The notes under the pieces: generated by a model
Told to the model about the DNA's origin: nothing
The model's database searches: none
The model's input: the letters and a program-made list of their open reading frames with translations, nothing else
From: an uncultured Taibaiella sp.
GTDB taxonomy: Bacteria; Bacteroidota; Bacteroidia; Chitinophagales; Chitinophagaceae
Length of the DNA stretch: 6,473 nucleotides
Direction: 5' to 3'
Assembly: GCA_946886975.1 (NCBI GenBank)
Contig: CAMPJV010000151.1
Location: 1 to 6,473 of the forward strand
In this document: positions 1 through 6,134 of the stretch, piece by piece
Position numbering within the stretch: the stretch's first letter is position 1
How the letters are laid out: each line of letters opens with the position of its first letter
Translations under genes and position numbers: made by a program

Positions 1-46
1 TAATACGAAAGCCTAAGAGCGCAAAGGAATCTGTTATGAAAAACAT

Positions 47-304
47 CTAAGCTCCGGGCTCATCGCCTGGCAGCCTGCCGCCGAGACCTTCTGTACTTTC
101 GTCGTCATCCATTGTGTTATAGCCTTCCTCTCCTTTTAGACTTGTCTGCTCCATATGGCTGGTCTTGCCCTGATCACCTTTGTCTTTCAAGGGGCTGCTG
201 CTTTCCTGGTTGCCTGCTTCTTTGGGTAGGTTTCCCTGTTCGTCCTTGCGGAAGGAGTTGGCGGTGCCTGTCTCGGGATTGTTCTCTGTTTTTCTTTCGG
301 ACAT
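47..304 (-). CDS. Hypothetical short acidic, intrinsically disordered protein
   Basis: I do not recognise this protein. From the ATG at 302-304 it encodes 85 residues with about 19 acidic and 10 basic side chains. It is rich in Gly, Asn, Ser, Thr and Gln, and has no Ile, Val, Trp or Cys, so it should be disordered, soluble and probably cytoplasmic. It begins MSERKTENNPETG and ends with an acidic, Gly-rich tail (DDDESTEGLGG, then PGDEPGA). No signal peptide, membrane segment or catalytic motif is visible. A start 14 codons upstream (346) is possible, but it adds a Cys-containing, differently composed stretch lying in the divergent promoter region, so I prefer 304. It is transcribed away from pdeM, with 77 bp between the two starts. 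The lack of a competing better ORF and the consistent composition favour a real gene, but the low complexity makes this uncertain. Function is unknown. Confidence 0.55.
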   Translation of the reverse strand: MSERKTENNPETGTANSFRKDEQGNLPKEAGNQESSSPLKDKGDQGKTSHMEQTSLKGEEGYNTMDDDESTEGLGGRLPGDEPGA

Positions 305-335
305 GATGTTGGCTTTGTTAGTTCGGCAATAAGAC

Positions 336-347
336 TGTGCCTGCACA
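336..347. promoter_or_regulatory. 12-bp inverted repeat in the divergent spacer
   Basis: TGTGC and GCACA form perfect 5-bp arms around a 2-bp centre. The site lies in the 77-bp spacer between the divergent hypothetical gene and pdeM, about 18 bp upstream of the pdeM -7 element. Position and symmetry would suit a dimeric regulator, but an inverted repeat this short can arise by chance. Confidence 0.2.
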
Positions 348-364
348 AGTTCGACCCTGCTCTT

Positions 365-372
365 TATCTTTG
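365..372 (+). promoter_or_regulatory. Putative -7 promoter element of pdeM
   Basis: TATCTTTG matches the Bacteroidota -7 consensus TAnnTTTG exactly and ends 9 bp before the chosen pdeM start. No good -33 TTTG lies at the usual 19-21 bp distance (the sequence there is around CTGC), so this is only half a promoter by sequence. If used, transcription would start within a few bases of the ATG, giving an almost leaderless mRNA. Confidence 0.45.
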
Positions 373-381
373 CAGCCGTTT

Positions 382-1026
382 ATGCTTGAGATAGACCTGG
401 AGGGAGAACGGCTGCTACTATTACCTGAAAGAGCAATTTGGTGGGAATCTGTAAAGACATTGATCGTATCTGATCTTCACTGGGGAAAGAGTGCGCACTT
501 CAGAAAGCATGGGATAGCGATACCGGCTGATACACAGGATAAGGATGAACTGAGGCTGGCTGGATTGCTTAGGACGTATAACGCAGAGCGGCTTATTATA
601 GCCGGCGATATGTTCCACAGCAAGACGAATAACCAGGTGGAGATATTTTCTCACTTCAGGGATGCGCATAAAAGTGTGCATATAGACCTGGTTATTGGCA
701 ATCATGATATACTCAAGTCTGATCAGTACGATAAATGGAATCTTGCGCAGCACCAGGACTGCTTTAATGTTGGTCCATTCTGTATTGCGCACGATATGAT
801 CGAGGATTCAGAGCGATTTGTGCTGCATGGACATGTGCATCCTTCGCTGAGAATAAAAAGCAAGGGAAGCAATCAACCAACGATAAAGCTTTGCTGTTTC
901 GCTGAAGGAAAGGACAGAATGATATTGCCTGCTTTTGGTCACTTTACGGGCACGCATGAAGTGGAAGCAAAGGACTACAGGCACCTGTATCTTATTGCAG
1001 AAAATAAAGTAATAAAGTGGAAGTAG
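382..1026 (+). CDS. pdeM: Ligase-associated DNA damage response endonuclease PdeM (metallophosphoesterase)
   Basis: The 214-residue product is a single calcineurin-like metallophosphoesterase domain. The metal-site motifs appear in order: DLH at residues 31-33 (VSDLHWGK), GD at 75-76 (IAGDMFHS), GNHD at 106-109, the AHD histidine at 137, and HGHVH at 149-153. The LLPERAIWW stretch, the KSAHFRKHGIAIP segment after DLH and the late PAFGHFTG motif are typical of PdeM. This family is associated, often by gene linkage, with an ATP-dependent DNA ligase, a DEAD/DEAH helicase of the Lhr group and a ligase-associated exonuclease in DNA repair. None of those partners is visible here. The ATG at 382 is preferred over one at 337: the added 15 residues fall outside the domain and cover the probable -7 element. 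No Shine-Dalgarno is evident. The domain call is firm; the precise substrate is not known from sequence. Confidence 0.9.
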   Translation: MLEIDLEGERLLLLPERAIWWESVKTLIVSDLHWGKSAHFRKHGIAIPADTQDKDELRLAGLLRTYNAERLIIAGDMFHSKTNNQVEIFSHFRDAHKSVHIDLVIGNHDILKSDQYDKWNLAQHQDCFNVGPFCIAHDMIEDSERFVLHGHVHPSLRIKSKGSNQPTIKLCCFAEGKDRMILPAFGHFTGTHEVEAKDYRHLYLIAENKVIKWK

Positions 1027-1064
1027 GAATACAGTCGAAAGCACTGCGGTTACTGATTATATCC

Positions 1065-1124
1065 AACCTAAGTGATCACTAAAATTTACTGCGAATCAGG
1101 TAATTAACCCTTTTTCCTTAGGTT
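1065..1124. repeat. Spaced inverted repeat overlapping the dehydrogenase promoter
   Basis: AACCTAAG (1065-1072) is repeated in inverted form as CTTAGGTT (1117-1124), 44 bp away. The downstream arm overlaps the -7 element at 1119-1126. The upstream arm runs into a perfect 10-bp palindrome, AGTGATCACT (1071-1080). The layout could be a pair of regulator sites or a looping operator for the downstream dehydrogenase. This is inference from symmetry and position only. Confidence 0.3.
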
Positions 1125-1126
1125 TG
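1119..1126 (+). promoter_or_regulatory. Putative -7 promoter element of the leucine dehydrogenase gene
   Basis: TAGGTTTG fits TAnnTTTG exactly and ends 17 bp before the ATG at 1144, leaving a short A/T-rich leader (AAATTGAAAAA) and no Shine-Dalgarno, as is usual in Bacteroidota. A matching -33 TTTG is not clear at the expected spacing, so the site may need an activator or be weak. Confidence 0.5.
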
Positions 1127-1143
1127 CACCCTAAATTGAAAAA

Positions 1144-2214
1144 ATGCATCAATCCGTATTCGACCATATGCAGCAAATGGGTCATGAGCAAGTTGTTTTC
1201 TGCCATGATCCGCACTCTGGATTAAACGCAATTATTGCAATCCACAACACTACATTAGGACCAGCCCTGGGTGGCACTCGTCTGTGGAATTACAACAGTC
1301 ATGAAGATGCAATAATAGATGCTCTGCGACTGAGCCGTGGGATGAGCTATAAGGCTGCAATTAGCGGACTGAACCTTGGAGGTGGTAAAGCAGTGATCGT
1401 TGCTGATCCTTCTATGAAGAGCGAAGCTTTGTGGCGCCGGTATGGAAAGTTTGTAGATAGTTTGAACGGGAAGTACATCACCGCAGAGGATGTAAATACA
1501 TCTGCACGTGACATGGAATACATTGCCCTGGAAACTGAACACGTAACAGGAGTGCCTGAGTATATGGGCGGTAGCGGAGACCCTTCTCCTTTTACGGCCT
1601 ATGGAGTGTTCATGGGTATGAAGGCATCTGCTAAGAAAGCGCTCGGCAGCGATAGCCTGTCCGGCAAAAAGGTGCTGGTGCAGGGAGTAGGACACGTGGG
1701 ACAATACCTGGTGGGCCACCTCATAGAGGAAGGTGCGAAGGTTTTCATTTCTGATATCAACGCAGAAAAGATAAAGCAGACGGTGGAGAAGTTCAGGACG
1801 GTGGAAGTGGTAGACGGCAATGCGATCTTTGACAAGGAGATGGATGTATATGCACCATGTGCCTTAGGAGCAACGGTGAATACGGATAGTATCGGTAAAC
1901 TGAAGTGCCCCATCATTGCAGGTGCGGCAAACAACCAGCTCGCTGATGAGAATGTACACGGACCAATGCTAATAGAAAAAGGGATTCTTTACGCACCAGA
2001 CTTCCTGATCAATGCCGGTGGACTGATCAACGTAGCGGCAGAACTGGATGGATATAACAGGGAGCGCGTGATGGGCAATGTAGAGAAGATCTATGAGCGC
2101 ACGCTGGACATCTTTAAGCTGTCTGACAGTGAGCATATTCACACCCAGGCCGCGGCAATAAAGATAGCAGAGAAACGCCTGCAGGATATAGCCAACGTGA
2201 AGGCGAGACTTTAA
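1144..2214 (+). CDS. Leucine dehydrogenase-type Glu/Leu/Phe/Val dehydrogenase
   Basis: The 356-residue enzyme should catalyse NAD-dependent reversible oxidative deamination of a branched-chain amino acid to its 2-oxo acid and ammonia in the cytoplasm. The N-terminal catalytic domain has GPALGGTR (39-46), the substrate lysine K70 in MSYKAA, the catalytic lysine K82 in LGGGKAV and the aspartate D116 in ITAEDVNT. The Rossmann domain has GVGHVG (181-186), with an Asp at 204 at the end of the second strand that favours NAD over NADP. APCALGAT and IAGAANNQL follow, then NAGGLINV. Length and motif spacing follow Bacillus-type leucine dehydrogenase closely. Valine or related amino acids are possible substrates, and phenylalanine or glutamate are less likely. 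The gene has its own -7 element and a strong terminator, so it is probably monocistronic. It may feed branched-chain 2-oxo acids into degradation or branched-chain fatty-acid synthesis. Confidence 0.93.
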   Translation: MHQSVFDHMQQMGHEQVVFCHDPHSGLNAIIAIHNTTLGPALGGTRLWNYNSHEDAIIDALRLSRGMSYKAAISGLNLGGGKAVIVADPSMKSEALWRRYGKFVDSLNGKYITAEDVNTSARDMEYIALETEHVTGVPEYMGGSGDPSPFTAYGVFMGMKASAKKALGSDSLSGKKVLVQGVGHVGQYLVGHLIEEGAKVFISDINAEKIKQTVEKFRTVEVVDGNAIFDKEMDVYAPCALGATVNTDSIGKLKCPIIAGAANNQLADENVHGPMLIEKGILYAPDFLINAGGLINVAAELDGYNRERVMGNVEKIYERTLDIFKLSDSEHIHTQAAAIKIAEKRLQDIANVKARL

Positions 2215-2237
2215 GCAACTTCATTCATAACAGACTT

Positions 2238-2272
2238 GCTCCCGGTAATGATTTGCCGGGAGCTTCCTTTTT
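2238..2272 (+). terminator. Intrinsic terminator of the dehydrogenase gene
   Basis: GCTCCCGG (2238-2245) and CCGGGAGC (2256-2263) form a perfect, GC-rich 8-bp stem with a 10-nt loop, followed directly by TTCCTTTTT. It begins 24 bp after the dehydrogenase stop codon and separates that gene from the purC region. Confidence 0.9.
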
Positions 2273-2348
2273 AAGGGCCGTAGGGCGGATAGACTGTGCT
2301 AGTGTATATCTCCCCTGCAAGGTAAGCCCGCTGAATGCAGCCCCACCC

Positions 2349-2392
2349 TTATAGAGACCTTATAGAGACCTTTTAGAGACATTATAGAGACG
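2349..2392. repeat. Four tandem 11-bp repeats upstream of purC
   Basis: Four head-to-tail copies of an 11-bp unit lie at 2349-2359, 2360-2370, 2371-2381 and 2382-2392. Copies 1 and 2 are both TTATAGAGACC. Copy 3 is TTTTAGAGACA and copy 4 is TTATAGAGACG. The core TAGAGAC is invariant. The period is close to one DNA helical turn, so every copy presents the same face. The array ends about 100 bp upstream of the purC -33 element. It could be a phased protein-binding array or a slippage-prone minisatellite. Confidence 0.9.
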
Positions 2393-2403
2393 GAGATCCT
2401 ATG

Positions 2404-2458
2404 TACAGGCATTGAACAAGCCTGGAACAGCGCCAGCAGAGGCTTACTTGTGCCTGTA
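2404..2458. repeat. Long imperfect inverted repeat upstream of purC
   Basis: The outer arms TACAGGCA (2404-2411) and TGCCTGTA (2451-2458) are perfectly complementary. The inner arms AAGCCT (2418-2423) and AGGCTT (2440-2445) are as well. An asymmetric 6/5-nt internal loop separates them and the apical loop is 16 nt. That gives 14 base pairs in a 55-nt element starting 11 bp after the tandem repeats. No T-tract follows, so it does not look like an intrinsic terminator. It may be an operator, a structured RNA or the remnant of a small repeat element. Confidence 0.6.
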
Positions 2459-2490
2459 GAAGTGAAAGCTTCAATTTGGATGTAAAGCAT

Positions 2491-2521
2491 TTTGTGCAGG
2501 GGGCAGGCTTGCTTATCTTTG
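2491..2521 (+). promoter_or_regulatory. Bacteroidota-type promoter of purC
   Basis: TTTG at 2491-2494 (-33) and TATCTTTG at 2514-2521 (-7, exact TAnnTTTG) are separated by 19 bp, the standard spacing for the Bacteroidota housekeeping sigma factor. The -7 element ends 21 bp before the purC ATG, so the leader would be about 15-18 nt long. This is the best complete promoter in the window. Confidence 0.8.
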
Positions 2522-2542
2522 CCGCTCAATTAATCCATCGGT

Positions 2543-3490
2543 ATGTTCCAGTTACCAAACCAGACAGCTTTCTATAAAGGAAAAGTACGTGACGTATACA
2601 CTATTTCGGATAAGTATTTAGCGATGGTAGTCAGCGACCGCATCTCGGCTTTTGATGTGGTGCTCCCCCGCCCTATTCCCTACAAAGGGCAGGTGCTTAA
2701 TCAGATCGCGGCGGACTTCCTTGACGCCACGGATGATATCATACCGAACTGGAAGATAGCAGTGCCGTTACCGAATGCGACCCTGGGCCTGAGGTGCGAG
2801 ACCTTTCCCGTAGAGATGGTGATAAGAGGGAACCTTACGGGCCATGCCTGGAGGACCTACAAGACCGGCAAAAGGGAACTCTGCGGAATCGCACTTCCGG
2901 ATGGACTTAAGGAGAATGACTACTTTGAGCAACCCATTATTACGCCTACAACGAAGGCACATGAAGGGCATGATGAAGATATTTCGAGGGAGGAGATCAT
3001 CAGCAGCGGGCTGGTTTCAGAAAAGGATTATGAGCAGCTTGAAAAGTACACCCGCGCACTCTTTGAAAGAGGAAGAAAGATGGCGAATGAGCGTGGGCTT
3101 ATATTAGTGGACACTAAGTATGAGTTTGGCAAGATCGGCGATACTATCTACCTGATCGATGAGATACATACTCCTGACTCTTCGAGGTACTTCTATATGG
3201 AAGGATTTGAAGAGCGCCAGAAAGCCGGAGAAGCGCAAAAGCAATTGAGCAAAGAGTTTGTAAGAGAGTGGCTGATGGAGAATGGATTCCAGGGAAAGGA
3301 AGGACAGCAGATACCGGAAATGACTGATGAAGTTGTGAAGGGTATTTCAGAAAGATATATTGAACTGTATGAAAAGGTGACGGGCAAGAAGTTCGTTAGA
3401 GAAGATATCTCGGAAGGAGAAATGGAAACCAGGCTTAAGGAAGCGCTTACTCATCTTCCTCCTATGCCGGAGATCATTGGAACGCTTTAA
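2543..3490 (+). CDS. purC: Phosphoribosylaminoimidazole-succinocarboxamide synthase (SAICAR synthetase)
   Basis: The product, 315 residues, joins CAIR and aspartate with ATP hydrolysis to give SAICAR, a late step of de novo purine (IMP) synthesis in the cytoplasm. Family motifs appear in order: GKVRDVY (13-19, nucleotide-binding loop), SDRISAFD (31-38), [11 protein letters not shown] (93-103), a [14 protein letters not shown] segment (135-148), LVDTKYEFG (188-196) and [12 protein letters not shown] (204-215). At 315 residues it is the longer, ADE1-like form with a helical C-terminal extension; the shorter E. coli type is about 240 residues. The ATG at 2543 puts the GKVRDVY motif at the usual distance from the N terminus and follows a clear promoter. 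No other pur gene is adjacent. hutU follows after 43 bp with no obvious terminator between, so readthrough into it is possible. Confidence 0.97.
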   Translation: MFQLPNQTAFYKGKVRDVYTISDKYLAMVVSDRISAFDVVLPRPIPYKGQVLNQIAADFLDATDDIIPNWKIAVPLPNATLGLRCETFPVEMVIRGNLTGHAWRTYKTGKRELCGIALPDGLKENDYFEQPIITPTTKAHEGHDEDISREEIISSGLVSEKDYEQLEKYTRALFERGRKMANERGLILVDTKYEFGKIGDTIYLIDEIHTPDSSRYFYMEGFEERQKAGEAQKQLSKEFVREWLMENGFQGKEGQQIPEMTDEVVKGISERYIELYEKVTGKKFVREDISEGEMETRLKEALTHLPPMPEIIGTL

Positions 3491-3533
3491 CTACGCTAAC
3501 TACTCACGCTACCACGCTTAACTAAATCCAGGT

Positions 3534-5192
3534 ATGTCATCATTATCTACTCCCCGCATTATAAGATCACCGCGGGGCAATCAACTTAACTGCAAGAACT
3601 GGGTGAGCGAGGCTGCATTCAGAATGCTCCAGAACAACCTAGACCCGGAAGTTGCGGAGCGTCCGGAGGACCTGGTTGTGTATGGTGGGATAGGTAAGGC
3701 CGCGAGGGACTGGAAGAGCTTTGAAAAAATACTGGAGTGCCTGAAGAACCTGGAAGAAGACGAGACGCTGATGGTGCAGTCTGGTAAGCCGGTAGGGGTA
3801 CTGAGGTCGCATAAGGACGCGCCGAGAGTGTTGATAGCAAACTCTAACCTTGTAGGAAGATGGGCCACCTGGGAACACTTCAGAGAGCTGGAAGCAAAGG
3901 GGCTCATGATGTATGGGCAGATGACGGCGGGTAGTTGGATATACATAGGGTCTCAGGGAATTGTGCAGGGCACTTATGAAACTTACCTTTCCCTTGCAGC
4001 AATACATTACAAAGGATCGCTTAAAGGGACTTTGAATGTTACTGCCGGTCTTGGTGGAATGGGCGGGGCGCAGCCACTAGCCATTACGATGAACGAGGGG
4101 GTTGCACTTGTAGCTGAAATCGAGGAGTGGAGGATAAAGAAAAGAATAGAGACGAGGTACCTCGATAAGTGGACTAACAATATTGACGAGAGCATTGACT
4201 GGGCATTGAAAGCTAAGGCGAATGGTGAAGCTGTTTCTATCGGTGTTTGCTGCAATGTAGTGGAGCTCCTACAGAGATTAATTGACAGGAACATTACACC
4301 GGACACATTGACCGACCAGACTTCCGCACACGACGAACTGATAGGCTACTTCCCGGAAGGTATGAGCGTAGTGGAAGCCAATGCTTTGAGGAGTGCAAAT
4401 CCCGAAGAGTACATGTCGCGCTCTCTTGATACCATCGCGCATCATGTAAAGCTGATGCTCGATCTGCAGCAACGCGGTGCCATCACCTTCGACTATGGCA
4501 ATAACATACGAGGACAGGCACATGATAAAAGAAATGTAAAGAACGCCTTCGATTTCCCTGGCTTTGTGCCAGCATATATCCGTCCCCTGTTCTGCGAAGG
4601 AAAAGGTCCTTTCAGATGGGTAGCCCTAAGTGGCGACCCGGAAGATATCTACACTACGGACAAGGCGCTTATGGAGCTCTTCCCAGATAACGTGGGCCTG
4701 CATCGGTGGCTGAAGATGGCGAGAGAAAGAATAGCTTTCCAGGGATTACCTGCACGTATCTGCTGGCTGGGAATGGGTGAACGTGAAAAGGCAGGACAAC
4801 TCTTTAATGACCTGGTCAGAACCGGAAAGGTAAAGGCACCAATAGTAATAGGTCGAGACCACCTGGACACAGGATCGGTGGCTTCGCCCAACAGGGAAAC
4901 AGAAGCCATGAAAGATGGTTCTGACGCAGTAGCTGACTGGCCCATACTGAATGCTCTCATTAATACGGCCGGAGGCGCAAGCTGGGTGTCCTTCCATCAT
5001 GGTGGTGGCGTAGGCATGGGCTATTCACTGCACGCAGGCATGGTGATCGTGGCGGACGGAACGGCTGATGCTGCAGTGCGGCTGAGTCGCGTATTGCATA
5101 ATGACCCCGCAATGGGAGTAATAAGGCATATGGATGCCGGTTATGAGATAGCTGAACAGACCGCAGCAGATCATGACCTGAATATCTGGTAG
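3534..5192 (+). CDS. hutU: Urocanate hydratase
   Basis: The 552-residue product hydrates urocanate to 4-imidazolone-5-propionate, the second step of histidine degradation, using tightly bound NAD+ as an electrophile in the cytoplasm. Length is close to the family norm of about 550-560. Motifs include [11 protein letters not shown] near residue 50, [18 protein letters not shown] (130-147), the NAD-binding GLGGMGGAQ (172-180), CNVVELL (240-246), FDYGNN (319-324) and ICWLGMGER with the conserved active-site-region Cys at 410. [17 protein letters not shown] (440-456) and the C-terminal [15 protein letters not shown] (488-502) follow. All expected segments are present with no frameshift. No other hut gene (hutH, hutI, hutG or ftcD) lies in the window, so hutU is separated from its pathway partners here. 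It lies 43 bp after purC and 59 bp before ispF on the same strand. No clear promoter or Shine-Dalgarno was seen upstream. Confidence 0.97.
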   Translation: MSSLSTPRIIRSPRGNQLNCKNWVSEAAFRMLQNNLDPEVAERPEDLVVYGGIGKAARDWKSFEKILECLKNLEEDETLMVQSGKPVGVLRSHKDAPRVLIANSNLVGRWATWEHFRELEAKGLMMYGQMTAGSWIYIGSQGIVQGTYETYLSLAAIHYKGSLKGTLNVTAGLGGMGGAQPLAITMNEGVALVAEIEEWRIKKRIETRYLDKWTNNIDESIDWALKAKANGEAVSIGVCCNVVELLQRLIDRNITPDTLTDQTSAHDELIGYFPEGMSVVEANALRSANPEEYMSRSLDTIAHHVKLMLDLQQRGAITFDYGNNIRGQAHDKRNVKNAFDFPGFVPAYIRPLFCEGKGPFRWVALSGDPEDIYTTDKALMELFPDNVGLHRWLKMARERIAFQGLPARICWLGMGEREKAGQLFNDLVRTGKVKAPIVIGRDHLDTGSVASPNRETEAMKDGSDAVADWPILNALINTAGGASWVSFHHGGGVGMGYSLHAGMVIVADGTADAAVRLSRVLHNDPAMGVIRHMDAGYEIAEQTAADHDLNIW

Positions 5193-5194
5193 TC

Positions 5195-5229
5195 GCAGCA
5201 ATAGCCGTTTATCCCGCTGCTTTTAGTTT
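5195..5229 (+). terminator. Possible weak terminator after hutU
   Basis: GCAGC (5195-5199) can pair with GCTGC (5216-5220), and TTTTAGTTT follows. The stem is only 5 bp with a 16-nt loop, so it is a poor terminator on its own and may allow readthrough into ispF. Confidence 0.25.
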
Positions 5230-5251
5230 CATGGTCTTTAAACTTATTCCT

Positions 5252-5731
5252 ATGTCTTTTAGAATTGGTCAGGGTATAGATTTTCATCAGCTTGTAGAAG
5301 GACGAGACCTATGGCTGGGGGGCATCAAAATACCTCATAATAAAGGTGGTCTTGGCCATTCAGACGCCGATGTACTATTACACGCCATCTGTGACGCGCT
5401 TTTAGGTGCCGTTGGCCTTGGAGATATTGGTCAGCATTTCCCGGATACGGATGATTTTTACAAGAACATAGACAGCAAGGTGCTGTTGAGGCGTTGCTAC
5501 AACATGGTCAGGGAGAAAGGCTATTGGCTGGTGAACATTGATAGTACCCTGCTGTTACAGGCTCCGAAGATCATGCCTTATGTGAGCCAGATGAAGGGAA
5601 CCATATCCCGCATCGTTCACCTGTCGCCGGAAGATGTATCTATTAAGGCAACTACAACTGAGCAAATGAGCTTTGTGGGAAGAGAGGAAGGTGTAGTCGC
5701 GTTAGCTAATATTCTTATTCAGAAGTACTAG
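5252..5731 (+). CDS. ispF: 2-C-methyl-D-erythritol 2,4-cyclodiphosphate synthase
   Basis: The product, 159 residues, converts CDP-methylerythritol 2-phosphate to the cyclic 2,4-diphosphate and CMP, a step in the MEP pathway to IPP and DMAPP. The enzyme is normally a cytoplasmic homotrimer with zinc and a second metal at the subunit interface. The metal ligands are visible as D10 and H12 (GIDFH) and H44 (LLHAICDALLGA). GHSDAD (35-40), GDIGQHFPDTD (58-68), the QAPK loop (103-106) and IKATTTEQMSFVGREEG (131-147) are all conserved. The ATG at 5252 gives MSFRIG, matching the usual very short N terminus; a start at 5231 would add seven residues (MVFKLIP) and is less likely. The common RIGHG is RIGQG here, but that His is not a metal ligand. 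The MEP route is therefore expected in this organism. The gene ends 9 bp before a hairpin in the convergent gap. Confidence 0.96.
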   Translation: MSFRIGQGIDFHQLVEGRDLWLGGIKIPHNKGGLGHSDADVLLHAICDALLGAVGLGDIGQHFPDTDDFYKNIDSKVLLRRCYNMVREKGYWLVNIDSTLLLQAPKIMPYVSQMKGTISRIVHLSPEDVSIKATTTEQMSFVGREEGVVALANILIQKY

Positions 5732-5740
5732 GTAAATACA

Positions 5741-5773
5741 ACACTACAGCGATTAAAGTGACCGCTGCAGTGT
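5741..5773. terminator. Hairpin in the convergent gap between ispF and the ytxH-like gene
   Basis: ACACTACAGCG (5741-5751) and CGCTGCAGTGT (5763-5773) form an 11-bp stem around an 11-nt loop. The single non-complementary position is A-C in the plus transcript but a G-U wobble in the minus transcript. The minus strand also has the more U-rich tail (TTGTATTT). It may therefore serve both convergent genes but suits the minus-strand YtxH gene better. Confidence 0.6.
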
Positions 5774-5794
5774 GGGTATTCAATTCCAGCTCAA

Positions 5795-6097
5795 TTAAGC
5801 AACTCCGTTCGTTGTAGTACTTCTGGTAGAGCCTGGGCTATATGCCATCTCCTCTGCCTCATCCAGGATAGTCAATATCCTGTTCCTTACATCATCTGAA
5901 AGGCCGCTAATGTCCTTATCAAGGTAGGCTCTCAGATCATCCAGCTGAGCGTTCGTTCTGCCAAGCAGCTCATTGAACTTATCCCGCCATTTTTCGGCAG
6001 AATTTGCAAGGTTCTCACGTGTGTTCTCCCCTTTGTCAGGTGCTAAAAGCAGACCGGCTACGAGCCCAACTAATGCTCCGGCTAAGAATTTGGACAT
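5795..6097 (-). CDS. YtxH domain-containing protein
   Basis: The 100-residue protein opens with a glycine-rich hydrophobic helix (about residues 4-20, FLAGALVGLVAGLLLAP). The APDKGENTREN segment follows directly, matching the APxxGxxTR hallmark of the YtxH family. The rest is a charged, mostly helical stretch (about 30-85, possible coiled coil) and a polar Ser/Thr tail. A single N-terminal membrane anchor with a cytoplasmic helical tail is the likely arrangement. YtxH proteins are linked to general stress in Bacillus, but their biochemical role is not established. The ATG at 6097 gives the family's normal MSKFLAG-type start. The gene lies 37 bp downstream of the small lipoprotein gene on the same strand, so the two are probably cotranscribed. 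Confidence 0.88.
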   Translation of the reverse strand: MSKFLAGALVGLVAGLLLAPDKGENTRENLANSAEKWRDKFNELLGRTNAQLDDLRAYLDKDISGLSDDVRNRILTILDEAEEMAYSPGSTRSTTTNGVA

Positions 6098-6134
6098 GTT
6101 CTATGGTTTACGAATTAATAATAAAGATTGAAGC

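Larger units (their letters stand above)
2273..2490. other. Gene-free interval between the dehydrogenase terminator and the purC promoter
   Basis: I see no credible gene here on either strand. A 76-codon minus-strand ORF (2299-2529) runs through the tandem repeats and the purC promoter and has no family features. The interval holds the 11-bp tandem repeat and the long inverted repeat listed separately. No known purine, PreQ1 or other riboswitch core was recognised. Because the likely purC transcription start lies downstream, these elements would act as DNA, or in a separate transcript, rather than as a purC leader. Confidence 0.6.

Noticed and set aside
1..50. Open reading stretches at the left edge: a plus-strand tail ending with TAA at 48-50 (IRKPKSAKESVMKNI) and a minus-strand start at 46 directly after the gene 1 stop (MFFITDSFALLGFRI).
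   Set aside because: Each is only about 15 codons and they contradict each other. There is no family signal or clear ribosome-binding context to choose between them, so neither is annotated.
2299..2529. A 76-codon minus-strand ORF in the interval before purC.
   Set aside because: It crosses the tandem repeats, the inverted repeat and the purC promoter. It has no recognisable motif and its composition does not resemble neighbouring proteins.
2273..2542. Possible purine-type riboswitch or other leader RNA for purC.
   Set aside because: No recognised riboswitch core is visible, and the strong promoter at 2491-2521 leaves a leader of only about 15-18 nt.
3491..3533. Three ACGCT-containing near-repeats in the purC-hutU gap.
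   Set aside because: The units are short and irregularly spaced, with no symmetry or known regulatory match; likely chance in a 43-bp gap.
5252..5731. IspF with Gln in place of the common His in RIGHG.
   Set aside because: The metal ligands D10, H12 and H44 and the KATTTE motif are intact, and this position varies in the family, so there is no reason to infer loss of activity.
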